Source of the DNA: a bacterium
GTDB lineage: Bacteria; Fidelibacterota; Marinisomatia; Marinisomatales; UBA1611
Direction of reading: 5' to 3'
Assembly: GCA_004321745.1 (NCBI GenBank)
Contig: SGYO01000005.1
Location: 1-64,000, forward strand
Length of the DNA: 64,000 nucleotides
Positions 8,200-18,403 of the stretch are shown here, piece by piece. Numbering within the stretch: the stretch's first letter is position 1; each line of letters opens with the position of its first letter. The translations under genes and the position numbers were made by a program. The notes under the pieces are model-generated. The model was not told where the DNA came from. It searched no databases and saw only the letters and a list, made by a program, of their open reading frames with translations.

Positions 8200-9144
8200 T
8201 TACCAAGGGATTTGTTTTAAGTCATAGTTGCCACCGGTCAAGATAAGGCCTACTTTTTTGTTTAGAAATTTGTTTGAATTTAACATTAAAGCAGCGAGAA
8301 CAATTGAGCATGATGGTTCGATAATTATTTTTAACCTTTGCCAAATCATATACATAGAGCTGATAATCATTTCCTCTGAAACAAGTAATATTTTATCTAC
8401 ATTTTCTTTAATGATAGGGAATGTAACTGTACCTACTTGCGCCCTTAATCCATCAGCAATAGTATCTGTAGTTTCATTTGACATAATTTTATTATTTAAA
8501 ATAGATCTATATGTATCATCAGCATTTTCTGGCTCAGCTCCAAACACTTTTATACCAGGCTTTAAATTTTTAGCAGCTAACAAAGTACCTGATAGCAGGC
8601 CTCCTCCGCTAACAGGGCAAATGATTGCATCTAAATCAGGCACTTTTTCAATTAATTCTTTTGCTGCGGTTCCTTGCCCGGCAATGATTTTTTCATCATT
8701 ATAAGGGTGAATGATTGATCCCCCTGATTTCTGAACCATTTTTTCTAGAGTATCTTCTCTTGATTTGATATTGGGTTCACAATAGAAGATTTCTCCGCCA
8801 TACCTTTGTACATTTTCTATTTTATTTTTGGGTGTATTATTTGGCATGATAATTTTAGAGCTTGTTCCAATTTTATCGGCAATAAATGCAACTGCAGCGC
8901 CGTGATTTCCTGATGAAGTTGTAATAATGCCATTTTTTATTTCTGTGTCATTAAGCTGTAGAATAGAGTTTGTTGCACCTCTAATTTTAAAAGATCCTGT
9001 TTTTTGAAAATTTTCGCATTTAAAAAAAAGATTAGATCCCAGTTCATTATCGAGGCTATCAGAAGTTAAAATTGGAGTGTTATGAATGTGGTCTGAAATT
9101 ATCTGATGGGCTTTTTCTATGTCATTATATGTTACCATAGTCAA
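8200..9144 (-). CDS. PLP-dependent threonine/serine dehydratase family protein
   Basis: KCENFQKTGSFKIRGATN PLP-lysine motif; TSSGNHGAAVAF; PVSGGGLLSGT. Confidence 0.85.
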   Translation of the reverse strand: MTMVTYNDIEKAHQIISDHIHNTPILTSDSLDNELGSNLFFKCENFQKTGSFKIRGATNSILQLNDTEIKNGIITTSSGNHGAAVAFIADKIGTSSKIIMPNNTPKNKIENVQRYGGEIFYCEPNIKSREDTLEKMVQKSGGSIIHPYNDEKIIAGQGTAAKELIEKVPDLDAIICPVSGGGLLSGTLLAAKNLKPGIKVFGAEPENADDTYRSILNNKIMSNETTDTIADGLRAQVGTVTFPIIKENVDKILLVSEEMIISSMYMIWQRLKIIIEPSCSIVLAALMLNSNKFLNKKVGLILTGGNYDLKQIPW

Positions 9145-9155
9145 AGCTTAAAAAG

Positions 9156-9548
9156 TTAATTGTTTATGCTTCCTTCAATACATGTTGTCTTGAAACCACC
9201 TCTAATGTTATAAATTGTAGTTATTTGAATTTTTTTTGTTTCAAGTATTGAGCTTAGATCATCATAGATACGTTTTGTTGCACCTTCTTGATAGATACCA
9301 ACACTGCGGAAACTAGTAAAATAGTATTTTAAAGATTTTAGTTCTATGCATTTTCCCCCCGCAGGAAAATATTCAATCCTAACTTTTGCTAAGTCTGGGA
9401 GACCACTAAAAGGGCAAACTGCACTAAATTCATTTGTTTCTGTTTTTATATATTGGTCTAATGATTCAAAGGGGAATGTTTCAAGAAAGTCAGCATTAAT
9501 TTTAGATTCATCATCGTAGTTAAAAATTTTTCCTTCCGCTTTCGCCAT
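9156..9548 (-). CDS. queF: NADPH-dependent 7-cyano-7-deazaguanine reductase QueF
   Basis: [41 protein letters not shown] motif. Confidence 0.92.
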   Translation of the reverse strand: MAKAEGKIFNYDDESKINADFLETFPFESLDQYIKTETNEFSAVCPFSGLPDLAKVRIEYFPAGGKCIELKSLKYYFTSFRSVGIYQEGATKRIYDDLSSILETKKIQITTIYNIRGGFKTTCIEGSINN

Positions 9549-9549
9549 A

Positions 9550-9906
9550 CTAATCTCCTTTGTATATGCATCCAGTAGAATGCGTTTCCTTTATTTCAAT
9601 CTCTACTAAACCTAATATCTCAGGTTTAACTTTTTCCCATATGTACTTACACATATTTTCACTAGTTGGGTTTTCAAGGCCTTTGATATTATTTAGGTAA
9701 GCATGGTCTAATAATTTTCGGATTGGATCGAATGAATCTTCTATTTCTTGAAAGTCAATTATGAATCCAGTTTTCTCATTCAATTCTCCGCTAACCTTTA
9801 AAATTATTTCGAAAGAGTGTCCATGGACTTGAGAACATGGGTGTTCATTAGGCAGGTTCGGAAGAGATCTTGCGGATTCAATATGAAATTTTTTGTAAAC
9901 AATCAT
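9550..9906 (-). CDS. queD: 6-carboxytetrahydropterin synthase QueD
   Basis: [49 protein letters not shown]. Confidence 0.9.
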   Translation of the reverse strand: MIVYKKFHIESARSLPNLPNEHPCSQVHGHSFEIILKVSGELNEKTGFIIDFQEIEDSFDPIRKLLDHAYLNNIKGLENPTSENMCKYIWEKVKPEILGLVEIEIKETHSTGCIYKGD

Positions 9907-9914
9907 GCTTTAAA

Positions 9915-10550
9915 TTAAGGAAACCCCAATATTTTATGTGTTTGTAAACTTAGCTTCCAAAAGGGATTGTTTTTAACAAAATTTTCAGACATCATTTTAT
10001 TTTCATCATAATTGTTGTTATCCATTGGCTGAATAAAGAAAAAATTAAAATTAAGATTTTCAAATTGAAGTGGATCAAAACCACTTTGAGGATAAACAAA
10101 TTTTAATTCATCGCCTTTTATTAAAATAATTTTTGAATTTTTTTTAGGGCTTACACATATCCAATCTATATTTCTTGGAGGAATTTTAGTACCATTTGTT
10201 TCAATACCTATTTTAAAACCAGCAAGATGCACTTTATCAACAAAATCTTGATCTAATTGGAGCAGTGGTTCACCTCCTGTGCATACTATATATGGTTCCT
10301 CTTTGATTGTTGGCTCCCAAAGTTTTAGAATGATGTTAATAATTTTTTCTATATCGTAATGCCCACCATTAATTCCATTTGTCCCAACAAAGTCAGTATC
10401 ACACCAGTTACATATTGCCTTTTTCCTATCTTTTTCTAATCCACTCCATAGGTTACAACCGGAAAATCGAATGAATATTGCAGGCCTTCCAGTATGATGC
10501 CCCTCCCCTTGTTTAGTTAAATAAATTTCTTTAATGCTGTATCTAGTCAT
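9915..10550 (-). CDS. queE: 7-carboxy-7-deazaguanine synthase QueE (radical SAM)
   Basis: SIKEIYLTKQGEGHHTGRPAIFIRFSGCNLWSG...CNWCDTDFVG; adjacent to queC/D/F. Confidence 0.9.
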   Translation of the reverse strand: MTRYSIKEIYLTKQGEGHHTGRPAIFIRFSGCNLWSGLEKDRKKAICNWCDTDFVGTNGINGGHYDIEKIINIILKLWEPTIKEEPYIVCTGGEPLLQLDQDFVDKVHLAGFKIGIETNGTKIPPRNIDWICVSPKKNSKIILIKGDELKFVYPQSGFDPLQFENLNFNFFFIQPMDNNNYDENKMMSENFVKNNPFWKLSLQTHKILGFP

Positions 10551-10556
10551 TTAGGT

Positions 10557-11243
10557 TCAATTATAGTTTAATGGATCTTCAACTCCAATGTCAGAAAATC
10601 CTTTGAGGCGGAGTTTACAGGCATCACATTGACTACATGGCTTCCCTTTTTCCCTTGGAGAGTAGCATGAGGAGGTGAGATTATAGTCTACACCTAGATC
10701 TAAACCTTTCTTTATTATCTCTGCTTTAGTTAGTTCAATAAGAGGGGTATGTATTGTATATTTACCAATATGTTGCACTGCATCTTTAGTAGCAACATTC
10801 ATCATGTCTTCGAATTTCGATATGAATTCTGGTCTGCAGTCAGGGTAACCGCTGTAATCAATTGCATTCACTCCAATAAAAATATCAAAAGCTTTTATCG
10901 TTTCAGCTTTTGCTAATGCAATTGATAAAAAGACTGTGTTTCTCGCTGGTACATAAGTTGACGGTATGTCGTGAACATTTTCAATATCTCTATTTTTTGG
11001 GATTTCAATGTCATCTGACACTAAGGAGGATCCACCAAATGATGCTAGATCAATATCAATAATTGCATGACTTTTAAATTTCAGATGTTTTGCAACTTCC
11101 CTTGATGCCTCTAATTCGTAGTTATGTTTTTGTCCATAATTAATTGTAATCCCATGTAATTCATATTGAGCTTTATCAGCAATTGCAGCACATGTTGTAG
11201 AGTCTAATCCTCCAGATAATAATATGACTGCAACTTTATTCAT
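10557..11243 (-). CDS. queC: 7-cyano-7-deazaguanine synthase QueC
   Basis: VILLSGGLDSTTCAAIA PP-loop; SSCYSPREKGKPCSQCDACKLR zinc site. Confidence 0.93.
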   Translation of the reverse strand: MNKVAVILLSGGLDSTTCAAIADKAQYELHGITINYGQKHNYELEASREVAKHLKFKSHAIIDIDLASFGGSSLVSDDIEIPKNRDIENVHDIPSTYVPARNTVFLSIALAKAETIKAFDIFIGVNAIDYSGYPDCRPEFISKFEDMMNVATKDAVQHIGKYTIHTPLIELTKAEIIKKGLDLGVDYNLTSSCYSPREKGKPCSQCDACKLRLKGFSDIGVEDPLNYN

Positions 11244-11581
11244 TTAGCTTTTTATAGACGCGTTTAAAGGAATATTTTTTAGAAAAATATGTGCCGTAAA
11301 GTTAATTGTTGTAAGCTAATAATTTATAGTTTTTGTTTTCAATTAAGATCTAACAATGAAAAATATTTAAATTTTTTTAAAAAATATAACTTTAGTTGTT
11401 GCGATAAATTTTCAAGTAAGGTTATAATTGATGGTCTCTTTTGACAAAGTTTTTTTAAAAAAAGATTTTAAAGGAAGAGGCTGATAAATGAAACATACGA
11501 TAGTTTTTGTATGTGAAGAGAAGGCTTCGGGTTGGCGTTTGAAGCCTTTTCTTGTTTATAGACATTTTGTTTTTTGAAAAT

Positions 11582-11934
11582 GGGGGCGACCGGCATTCGA
11601 CGAGATATGTGAGATGCCAAATCGCATGCGGAGGATTTCAGTACCCTCCTTAATCATCTGATAAAAACAATATATGCCGATTATGGCTATATGGCTGCAG
11701 CTTAATTGAGGTAGCCCGCTTCTTAATCAATTTGCTTGTAGTTTTTTAAAGGAGCGTCATCAATACAAGCTAGTTTCAAATCCGCCTATGAATTTGAAAT
11801 GAAATATAATAGGCTGGCTCTTTTTGATTTGGGTCTCTAATAGAAAGAAGAGTAAGAAAATAATTAGAAGACTAAGCATGTAGAAGTTTTTCATTAAACT
11901 ATTTCGGACGGGAGTTCGATTCTCCCCGCCTCCA
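11582..11934 (+). ncRNA. ssrA: tmRNA
   Basis: 5' GGGGGCGACCGGCATTCGACGAG; 3' GACGGGAGTTCGATTCTCCCCGCCTCCA; 5'/3' acceptor pairing; internal reading frame ...ADYGYMAAA*. Confidence 0.93.
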
Positions 11935-11936
11935 CA

Positions 11937-14561
11937 TTAAATGTTAATTTCAAAAAATATCATTGGTGTTATTCCAAGCATCATAACATTAGATATAATT
12001 CTTCCCGATGAAAAAGGGTTGTACCTCTTATGACTAATATTTTTTCTGTTGTAAACGTTATAAATGGAAAGTCCTGAATTAATGTTAAAATATTTCAAAT
12101 TAAAATCTTTTGATATATTAATATCAAGATGATGTGAAGGTGGCAATCGTAATGTGTTTTTTTTGCCTTGAACAATATCTACCTTAAAATCAGTAGTAAT
12201 GTTAATATAGTCTTCGTTTGTGAATGACCTTCCAGAAGAGTAAGACCAGCTGGCGGTAAGATTCCAATCGAGTATAGAAGTAATTAAAACTGTTTTCAGT
12301 TCATGGGCAAAATCATGATCAGCTTTATAAAATTTTCCATTATTTATATTATTGAATGAGTAATTTGTTTTATTATAATGATAGGAGATCCATCCATTGA
12401 TTGATTTGTTTTTTCTCCTCATTAACAATTCTATTCCATTACTTTTTTCTCTGCCCTCGTTCTCAAGCAAGTAATCGCTATTTATGTCACTATCATCAGA
12501 TAATATATTCATTGGTGATAAATATTCTTCGAAGTTAAAATGTCCCTCACTTTTTCTAGTATACAACGAAAAGCTGCCCTCACTAAAATGGTTTTTCAAG
12601 TGCATACCTATCTGAGAATTAGACGAACGTACAATAGGAACTCTTTTCCCTGATATTATCCAAGTGCTCTTTGAGCTCCTCGTGCTGAATGAATTATTAA
12701 ATTGATGAATAAATTGATTATTTTTACCAGAGGCACCTTCAATAGTTAGATTAGGGGTTACGTTAAATGTGCCAGAAAGCCTAGGTTCTAAATAATTCAT
12801 TTTATTATCAGAAAAAAATGAATTTCTTAGTCCTAGAACTAAACGTAATTTTTTATTTGGAGTCCAAATATCTTCAAAAAATATTGAATGTAAAAGAGAT
12901 TGTTGAGAGGCATTGCTTTCTTCTAAAATTTCGCTCAAAGACCTTATATTATTCAAATTTATATTGTAATCTGATCTATTATATCCGGATTGAATCACAT
13001 GATTTTTTATCAATCTAATATTTTGGTAAATGTTGATTGATTCATCATTAAATGTATTACGTTCTTGTATGGATTGAGCTAGCTCATCTTTAGGTGAAGA
13101 GATGTCATATAGTTTTGAATAATGCTTGCTTGAGTATGTTGTATTTGCATAAGAAAATTTAATGTTCCACTTTGGGTTGGCATTATATGTCCATTTCACT
13201 ATTCCTCCAGAATTAGATAAATTTGTATCTTCCTCAATTTTTGAGGAGTCATAACGTAAAATATCTTCAAAACCATAAAATTCCCTTTTTTCATCAATGT
13301 TATCCTCACCTTGCATTAAAGTGAATGATATGCTGTTCATAGGGTTAATCATATATGTTGCTACAGCACTAATATCTTGAAAATTAAATTTAGGTGTATA
13401 ATTTGAAGATTGGCTTGAATTAGCTGAGAGACTTATGAGGTTAAAATTATCATCCCCAATTATAAAATCTTTAATTGAAGAATAGAGTTTGGTGGGCACG
13501 ATATCATTACATATTCTTCCTGTTAATATGAAGCTTCCATTTGATGAAATAGGCATTTCAAGCTGAGCGCTATTTGTAGTAAAGTTTGTGAAAACTTTTG
13601 CTTTAGTTCCATTATTACTACCAGTTTTATTTGTCATTTCTAACAATCCTGAAATCTTACCTCCATACCTTGCAGGATAAACACCTTTATAAACCTGTAC
13701 ATCCTTAATTGATGCTGCTTGAACGCTATTTAAAAAACCAAACATATGGGTGTCGTGATATAAAGACATACCATCAATTAAAATTAAATTTTGTTCAGGA
13801 CGTCCTCCGCGAATGTATAATTCTGCATTCCCTCCTAACCCTGCATTAATTCCAGGTAGTAATTGAAGGGATCTAAAAATATCAATTTCCCCTATTGTTG
13901 GTAGTGTTGATACATGCCTTGGAGAAAAAGATATTTTACCAGGATCTTTTGCTATGCTTAGAAATTCTCTAGCGACCCCCCTTATAAAGATATTTTTTGA
14001 TTTCAGTACTTTTTGGTTTAAAAATATATTTATGAAGATGTTTTCATTTTTTAATGTTGTTACCACTTGTTTGTGAGTTTCATAACCTATGTAAGAAATG
14101 AGTAAAGTACATATTTTTGAGTCAATGTTTGATAGCGAAAAAAATCCTTCATTGTCTGAAGCTGTTCCAATGTTTAAGTATGGGATATAGATATTTGCGT
14201 ATGGTATGGCCTCATTGGATTTCTTATCATGCACTCTGCCAGTTACATTAAACTTTACATCATCTATTTCAAATATTGTGTATTGATTCCCAATTTTTTT
14301 CCAATCATAATCTATTTTAGATAATATAATGTTTAATACTGTTTCCAGATCACAGTCATAACAGTCTATTGAAACATATTGATTAGCTATTTTTGATGGA
14401 TATATAATTGGCACTTCATAATCAGTCACTATTTTTTGAAGAGCTTTATCAATAGGAATATTATTGTAAGAAATTGAGACTTGCGGATTGTTACTCCTTA
14501 TATGAGAGAAAATTAATAGAGGGAGTATCGCTATATACTTAAAGTAGGATGTAAGAGTCAC
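11937..14561 (-). CDS. TonB-dependent receptor with N-terminal STN and carboxypeptidase-like domains (FecA-like)
   Basis: STN region VSISYNNIPIDKALQKIVTDYEVPIIY; CarbopepD region GRVHDKKSNEAIPYANIYIP; plug AELYIRGGRPEQNLILIDGMSLY. Confidence 0.88.
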   Translation of the reverse strand: MTLTSYFKYIAILPLLIFSHIRSNNPQVSISYNNIPIDKALQKIVTDYEVPIIYPSKIANQYVSIDCYDCDLETVLNIILSKIDYDWKKIGNQYTIFEIDDVKFNVTGRVHDKKSNEAIPYANIYIPYLNIGTASDNEGFFSLSNIDSKICTLLISYIGYETHKQVVTTLKNENIFINIFLNQKVLKSKNIFIRGVAREFLSIAKDPGKISFSPRHVSTLPTIGEIDIFRSLQLLPGINAGLGGNAELYIRGGRPEQNLILIDGMSLYHDTHMFGFLNSVQAASIKDVQVYKGVYPARYGGKISGLLEMTNKTGSNNGTKAKVFTNFTTNSAQLEMPISSNGSFILTGRICNDIVPTKLYSSIKDFIIGDDNFNLISLSANSSQSSNYTPKFNFQDISAVATYMINPMNSISFTLMQGEDNIDEKREFYGFEDILRYDSSKIEEDTNLSNSGGIVKWTYNANPKWNIKFSYANTTYSSKHYSKLYDISSPKDELAQSIQERNTFNDESINIYQNIRLIKNHVIQSGYNRSDYNINLNNIRSLSEILEESNASQQSLLHSIFFEDIWTPNKKLRLVLGLRNSFFSDNKMNYLEPRLSGTFNVTPNLTIEGASGKNNQFIHQFNNSFSTRSSKSTWIISGKRVPIVRSSNSQIGMHLKNHFSEGSFSLYTRKSEGHFNFEEYLSPMNILSDDSDINSDYLLENEGREKSNGIELLMRRKNKSINGWISYHYNKTNYSFNNINNGKFYKADHDFAHELKTVLITSILDWNLTASWSYSSGRSFTNEDYINITTDFKVDIVQGKKNTLRLPPSHHLDINISKDFNLKYFNINSGLSIYNVYNRKNISHKRYNPFSSGRIISNVMMLGITPMIFFEINI

Positions 14562-15411
14562 CCTGTAATTTAAACTTTCGCTTAGACAATAGCGATATAC
14601 TGCTAAGGACAGAATCTAAATTATTTGGGCTTAGATCAATAATACCTGAAATAGTTGTGTTTTTTTGTAGGTTATCTTGGAATACAATTTTAATAGCATA
14701 CCTGCGTTCAAGTTCTTTACAAATTTTTTCTAAAGAGCTGTTATCACAAATAAGTTTGTTATTTTTCCACCCTGGATAAAAATTTGAAACTTTAGAAACA
14801 GAGAGTATTTTTGGTTGGTTAATACTGATATCAACCTGTTCACCTTTTTTTAGATCTATAGATTTCGTTTTATTTTCAATTTTTACCTCACCTTCATTAA
14901 CTCCAATTTCAAACCCATCTTCTCTTGAACGCACATTGAATTTTGTTCCAAGCACTGTAACCTTTGCAAGGTTGGTTGAAATAATAAAAGGGCTAGAGCC
15001 TTTTTCAACTTCAAAATAAGCTTCTCCACTTAACGTTACTTCTCTGCTAGTTGAATTAAAATTCTTTGAATATGATAATGTAGTGCCAGCATTCAAATGA
15101 ACTTTTGTACCATCATTCAATGAAACAGTTTTTGTTTTATGACCATAACTTGAATGAATATTTACAGTATTAAGCATTTTTATAATTGGGATGGAAATTA
15201 ATATTGTAATAAAAAACGCAGTTATTAGCCTTGGGAGTAAAGTTCTTTTAAAGATCGGAATTTTATATGTCTTTATTTTTTGAGGTTGAGCTGAAATTTC
15301 AATTTGTTGCTCTAAACGCATCCAAACATCTTGCTTAGAAGGTGCTTTTTTGTGCTCGATCTTTGAGCACAAATCCCATATCAATTTCTCTTTTTTAGTA
15401 AGTTTTAACAT
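14539..15411 (-). CDS. FecR-family anti-sigma factor
   Basis: KTVSLNDGTKVHLNAGTTLSYSKNFNSTSREVTLSGEAYFEVEKGSSPFII; overlaps receptor gene. Confidence 0.9.
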   Translation of the reverse strand: MLKLTKKEKLIWDLCSKIEHKKAPSKQDVWMRLEQQIEISAQPQKIKTYKIPIFKRTLLPRLITAFFITILISIPIIKMLNTVNIHSSYGHKTKTVSLNDGTKVHLNAGTTLSYSKNFNSTSREVTLSGEAYFEVEKGSSPFIISTNLAKVTVLGTKFNVRSREDGFEIGVNEGEVKIENKTKSIDLKKGEQVDISINQPKILSVSKVSNFYPGWKNNKLICDNSSLEKICKELERRYAIKIVFQDNLQKNTTISGIIDLSPNNLDSVLSSISLLSKRKFKLQGDSYILL

Positions 15412-15447
15412 TTGTATAGTTATTAACGATAGTTAAGAGAGTTTTAC

Positions 15448-15993
15448 TCACATGTAATTTTTTAGTTTTTTTCTTAAGATTTTGATAGCCCTATAAATTT
15501 GATTTTCAACAGTTCGAATACTTATGCCTAATTTTTTTGAAATTGCGTTGTTTGACAAATTTTCAACTCTACTCAAAATAAAAACTTGTCTACATTTTTC
15601 TGGTAAGTCATGTTCTACAATTTTTTGAATTTCTTTTTCTAAGGAGTTGCCTAGAATTTCTTCTTCAGGTTTATTGGTATTTATATTTTGTTCTACGGGG
15701 ATTAGCGATTCATGCCTCTGTCTAACCTCAGCGTGCCTAAAGTGGTCATAGCATAAATTTGTACTTATTTTGGCAATTAAAGAAAAAAAAGCTTTATTAG
15801 GTTTAAGTTTATGCCTCGTATTCCAAACACGCAAAAAAGTTTCCTGAGTAATGTCTTCAGCAATGTCATCATCTTGTATCTTGTATAATACAAATCTGAA
15901 AAGCGTGTCATAATAACTAAAAAAAAGTTCTTTGAATGCATTTTTATCAGAATCTTTAACCTTTTTTAATAGAATTAAATCTTTTTGGGGCAT
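15448..15993 (-). CDS. ECF RNA polymerase sigma factor (FecI-like)
   Basis: Sigma-70 region 2 (AFKELFFSYYDTLFRFVLYKIQDDDIAEDITQETFLRVW) and region 4 (CRQVFILSRVENLSNNAISKKLGISIRTVENQIYRAIKILRKKL). Confidence 0.9.
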   Translation of the reverse strand: MPQKDLILLKKVKDSDKNAFKELFFSYYDTLFRFVLYKIQDDDIAEDITQETFLRVWNTRHKLKPNKAFFSLIAKISTNLCYDHFRHAEVRQRHESLIPVEQNINTNKPEEEILGNSLEKEIQKIVEHDLPEKCRQVFILSRVENLSNNAISKKLGISIRTVENQIYRAIKILRKKLKNYM

Positions 15994-16116
15994 GTGCTAC
16001 ATTTTAGGGGAGTTATAAATATTTCTAAAAATTATATATCATTAAATAGTAATTTAATATTATTTGTTATTTGTAATGTTGAATTAAAAAAGTCATCCAG
16101 GATTAAGGACCCATAA

Positions 16117-17382
16117 ATGAACGTAAATTTGAATAAATATGAGAGCCTGGTCATAACTGATCAAAATATAGAGGTCCCTCTAAATTATGATAGGCCCGAA
16201 GATAGAAAGATTAATGTTTTTATTAGAAAAGTTTCAAGGCAAGAAAGTCTTCAAAAAAGTTTACCGTATTTGATTTTTTTCCAGGGCGGTCCGGGATATG
16301 AATCTCCTAGGCCAATAAGTGATTCTGGATGGATAAAAAGAGCTACTGAGGATTATAATGTATTATTAATTGACCAGAGAGGAACTGGTCTAAGTTCGCC
16401 TATATGCTCAGACTCAATTAAAAACATGGAAGACAATTATTTAGCTGAATATTTATCATTTTTTAGGGCAGATAATATCATAAGAGATGCAGAGTACATT
16501 CGAGAAAATATTTTTAGTGTTAACAAATGGTCTGTTCTAGGTCAAAGTTTTGGGGGCTTTTGCGCTATGAATTATTTATCTTTTTTCCCTGGGCATCTAG
16601 ATAAAGTATTTATTACAGGAGGAATCCCGCCATTAAATGCCCATCCAGATGAAATATACCGTGCGACCTATAAAAGAGTATTGAAGAAGAATAAGCTATT
16701 TTTTGAAATTTTTCCTCAGGCGAAGATCAATGCTAAAAAAATTGCAGATTTTATTTTTGAAAATGATGTAAAACTTCCTAATGGAGATATTTTGTCTTTA
16801 AGGAGATTTCAACAACTTGGGCTTAACCTAGGTTTTAGTGATGGCATGGCGACACTTAATTTTTTATTTGAAAGAGCATTTGTCAATGAGAAATTATCTG
16901 AATACTTTTTGAAACAAATCTTTTGCTTACAAACTTTTGATACGAATCCTATTTTTACAGTTCTTCATGAAGCATGCTATGCTCAAGGCTTTTCAACTGA
17001 ATGGTCTGCACAACGTATATTAAAAGAATATCCAGAATTTATGTATGATAAAAATGGTGATTTCTTTTTTACAGGAGAAATGCTATACCCTTGGATGTTA
17101 GATGATTATAAATCTTTAAGGCCCTTTAAAAAGGCAGCTGATATACTTGCTAAAAAACAAAACTGGCCTTTATTATATGATGAAGAAAAACTAAAGAAAA
17201 ACCAAGTGCCTATTGCTGCTGCAGTCTATACAAATGATATGTATGTTGATAGAGGATTTTCGATGGAATTAGCTGATATCATACCAAATATGATTGTGTG
17301 GGAGACAGAATTTTTTGAACATAATGCTCTACGTAGCAATGGTAAAAAGGTATTAGATTCGCTTTTTGCGCGGATAAAATAA
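16117..17382 (+). CDS. Alpha/beta hydrolase, prolyl aminopeptidase-like (S33)
   Basis: FFQGGPGYESPRP, LLIDQRGTGLSSP, GQSFGGFCAMNYL. Confidence 0.85.
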   Translation: MNVNLNKYESLVITDQNIEVPLNYDRPEDRKINVFIRKVSRQESLQKSLPYLIFFQGGPGYESPRPISDSGWIKRATEDYNVLLIDQRGTGLSSPICSDSIKNMEDNYLAEYLSFFRADNIIRDAEYIRENIFSVNKWSVLGQSFGGFCAMNYLSFFPGHLDKVFITGGIPPLNAHPDEIYRATYKRVLKKNKLFFEIFPQAKINAKKIADFIFENDVKLPNGDILSLRRFQQLGLNLGFSDGMATLNFLFERAFVNEKLSEYFLKQIFCLQTFDTNPIFTVLHEACYAQGFSTEWSAQRILKEYPEFMYDKNGDFFFTGEMLYPWMLDDYKSLRPFKKAADILAKKQNWPLLYDEEKLKKNQVPIAAAVYTNDMYVDRGFSMELADIIPNMIVWETEFFEHNALRSNGKKVLDSLFARIK

Positions 17383-17440
17383 GTACAATTTAATTTACAA
17401 TCTGAGGTATAATATTATTTTTATTTTCTCTAAAAGAAAT

Positions 17441-18403
17441 TTGATTCTAATTAGTGTTGCCTTTATAATTTGGTTAACCGGATGTTCATCTATGAAGACA
17501 TCGAGCTATCCAGAGGTAATATATAATTATAGACAGCCAATGGTGTCCGTGTCATATGAATACGGGGAAATTGATATAAAAGCACCTCTAATATTCCCTG
17601 GAATAGTTCCGGAGGAATTATCATATCAAATTTTTGCTAATGGAGACAGTATAAATCCATTAATTACAATTAAAAGTAAAACCACTGAACTAGCAAGAGC
17701 TTTTTTACCTCAAGGAGTGCTAAGTACTGAGGGGAGAAAGAATTTTATCCTTATTATACCTCATCATCCTGATTTCAGTAGTAAAAAAGTAACATTTGAA
17801 GGAGTTGATTTTGGAGAAATTTTTCTCGACCCTATTCACATTGTGCAGCAGCCTCTAACTATTGCAGGTTTAGTCTCAAATACGCTTACTGATGAAATAT
17901 TAACGGATATAGATGTATCGATATTTTTAGAAAATGAACTACTGCAAAAAGTTTATTCAAAAAATAATGGAGAATATATTCTTACTATTTCGGGAGAATA
18001 CAAGGATGAAGAAGCTCTAAGGATCATCGCTGGCGAAAAATTAATTTTTGCTCCATTTCGTAGAGATATAAATTTTGAAAATACAAAAAACTTAAAGGTT
18101 GATATAGGCCTTGGCCCGAGCCAAGAGTTAGCAGATCTAGGAAACTTATACATAACCAATAAAGCTAATGTGCATTTTAGAGATAAACCTCATATTGGTG
18201 GATCTACACTTTTTTTATTGCCGAAAGGTGAGCCTATTGCCGTGGAACAAGTTTCAAAAAGTCTATACTTTGGAACAATAGAAATTTTAGTTTCATCTGG
18301 AAATAGAGTTAAAATGAGTGGTTGGTTAGAAAGAGAAGATACTGATCTATTATTTTTTGATAATATTTTTAAAGAACAAGAGCCCAACAATAATGCATTA
18401 TAA
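17441..18403 (+). CDS. Lipoprotein with carboxypeptidase-regulatory-like and SH3-like regions (TTG start)
   Basis: Lipobox LTGCSS; ANVHFRDKPHIGGSTLFLLPKGEPI resembles a bacterial SH3 repeat. Confidence 0.6.
   Translation: MILISVAFIIWLTGCSSMKTSSYPEVIYNYRQPMVSVSYEYGEIDIKAPLIFPGIVPEELSYQIFANGDSINPLITIKSKTTELARAFLPQGVLSTEGRKNFILIIPHHPDFSSKKVTFEGVDFGEIFLDPIHIVQQPLTIAGLVSNTLTDEILTDIDVSIFLENELLQKVYSKNNGEYILTISGEYKDEEALRIIAGEKLIFAPFRRDINFENTKNLKVDIGLGPSQELADLGNLYITNKANVHFRDKPHIGGSTLFLLPKGEPIAVEQVSKSLYFGTIEILVSSGNRVKMSGWLEREDTDLLFFDNIFKEQEPNNNAL

Noticed and set aside
8228-8704. 158-aa plus-strand ORF antisense to the dehydratase
   Set aside because: Shadow ORF opposite a clear enzyme gene
9156-11243. 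Deazapurine DNA-modification (dpd-like) system
   Set aside because: queC/D/E occur with queF and without dpd transferase or restriction genes, so ordinary queuosine biosynthesis is the simpler reading
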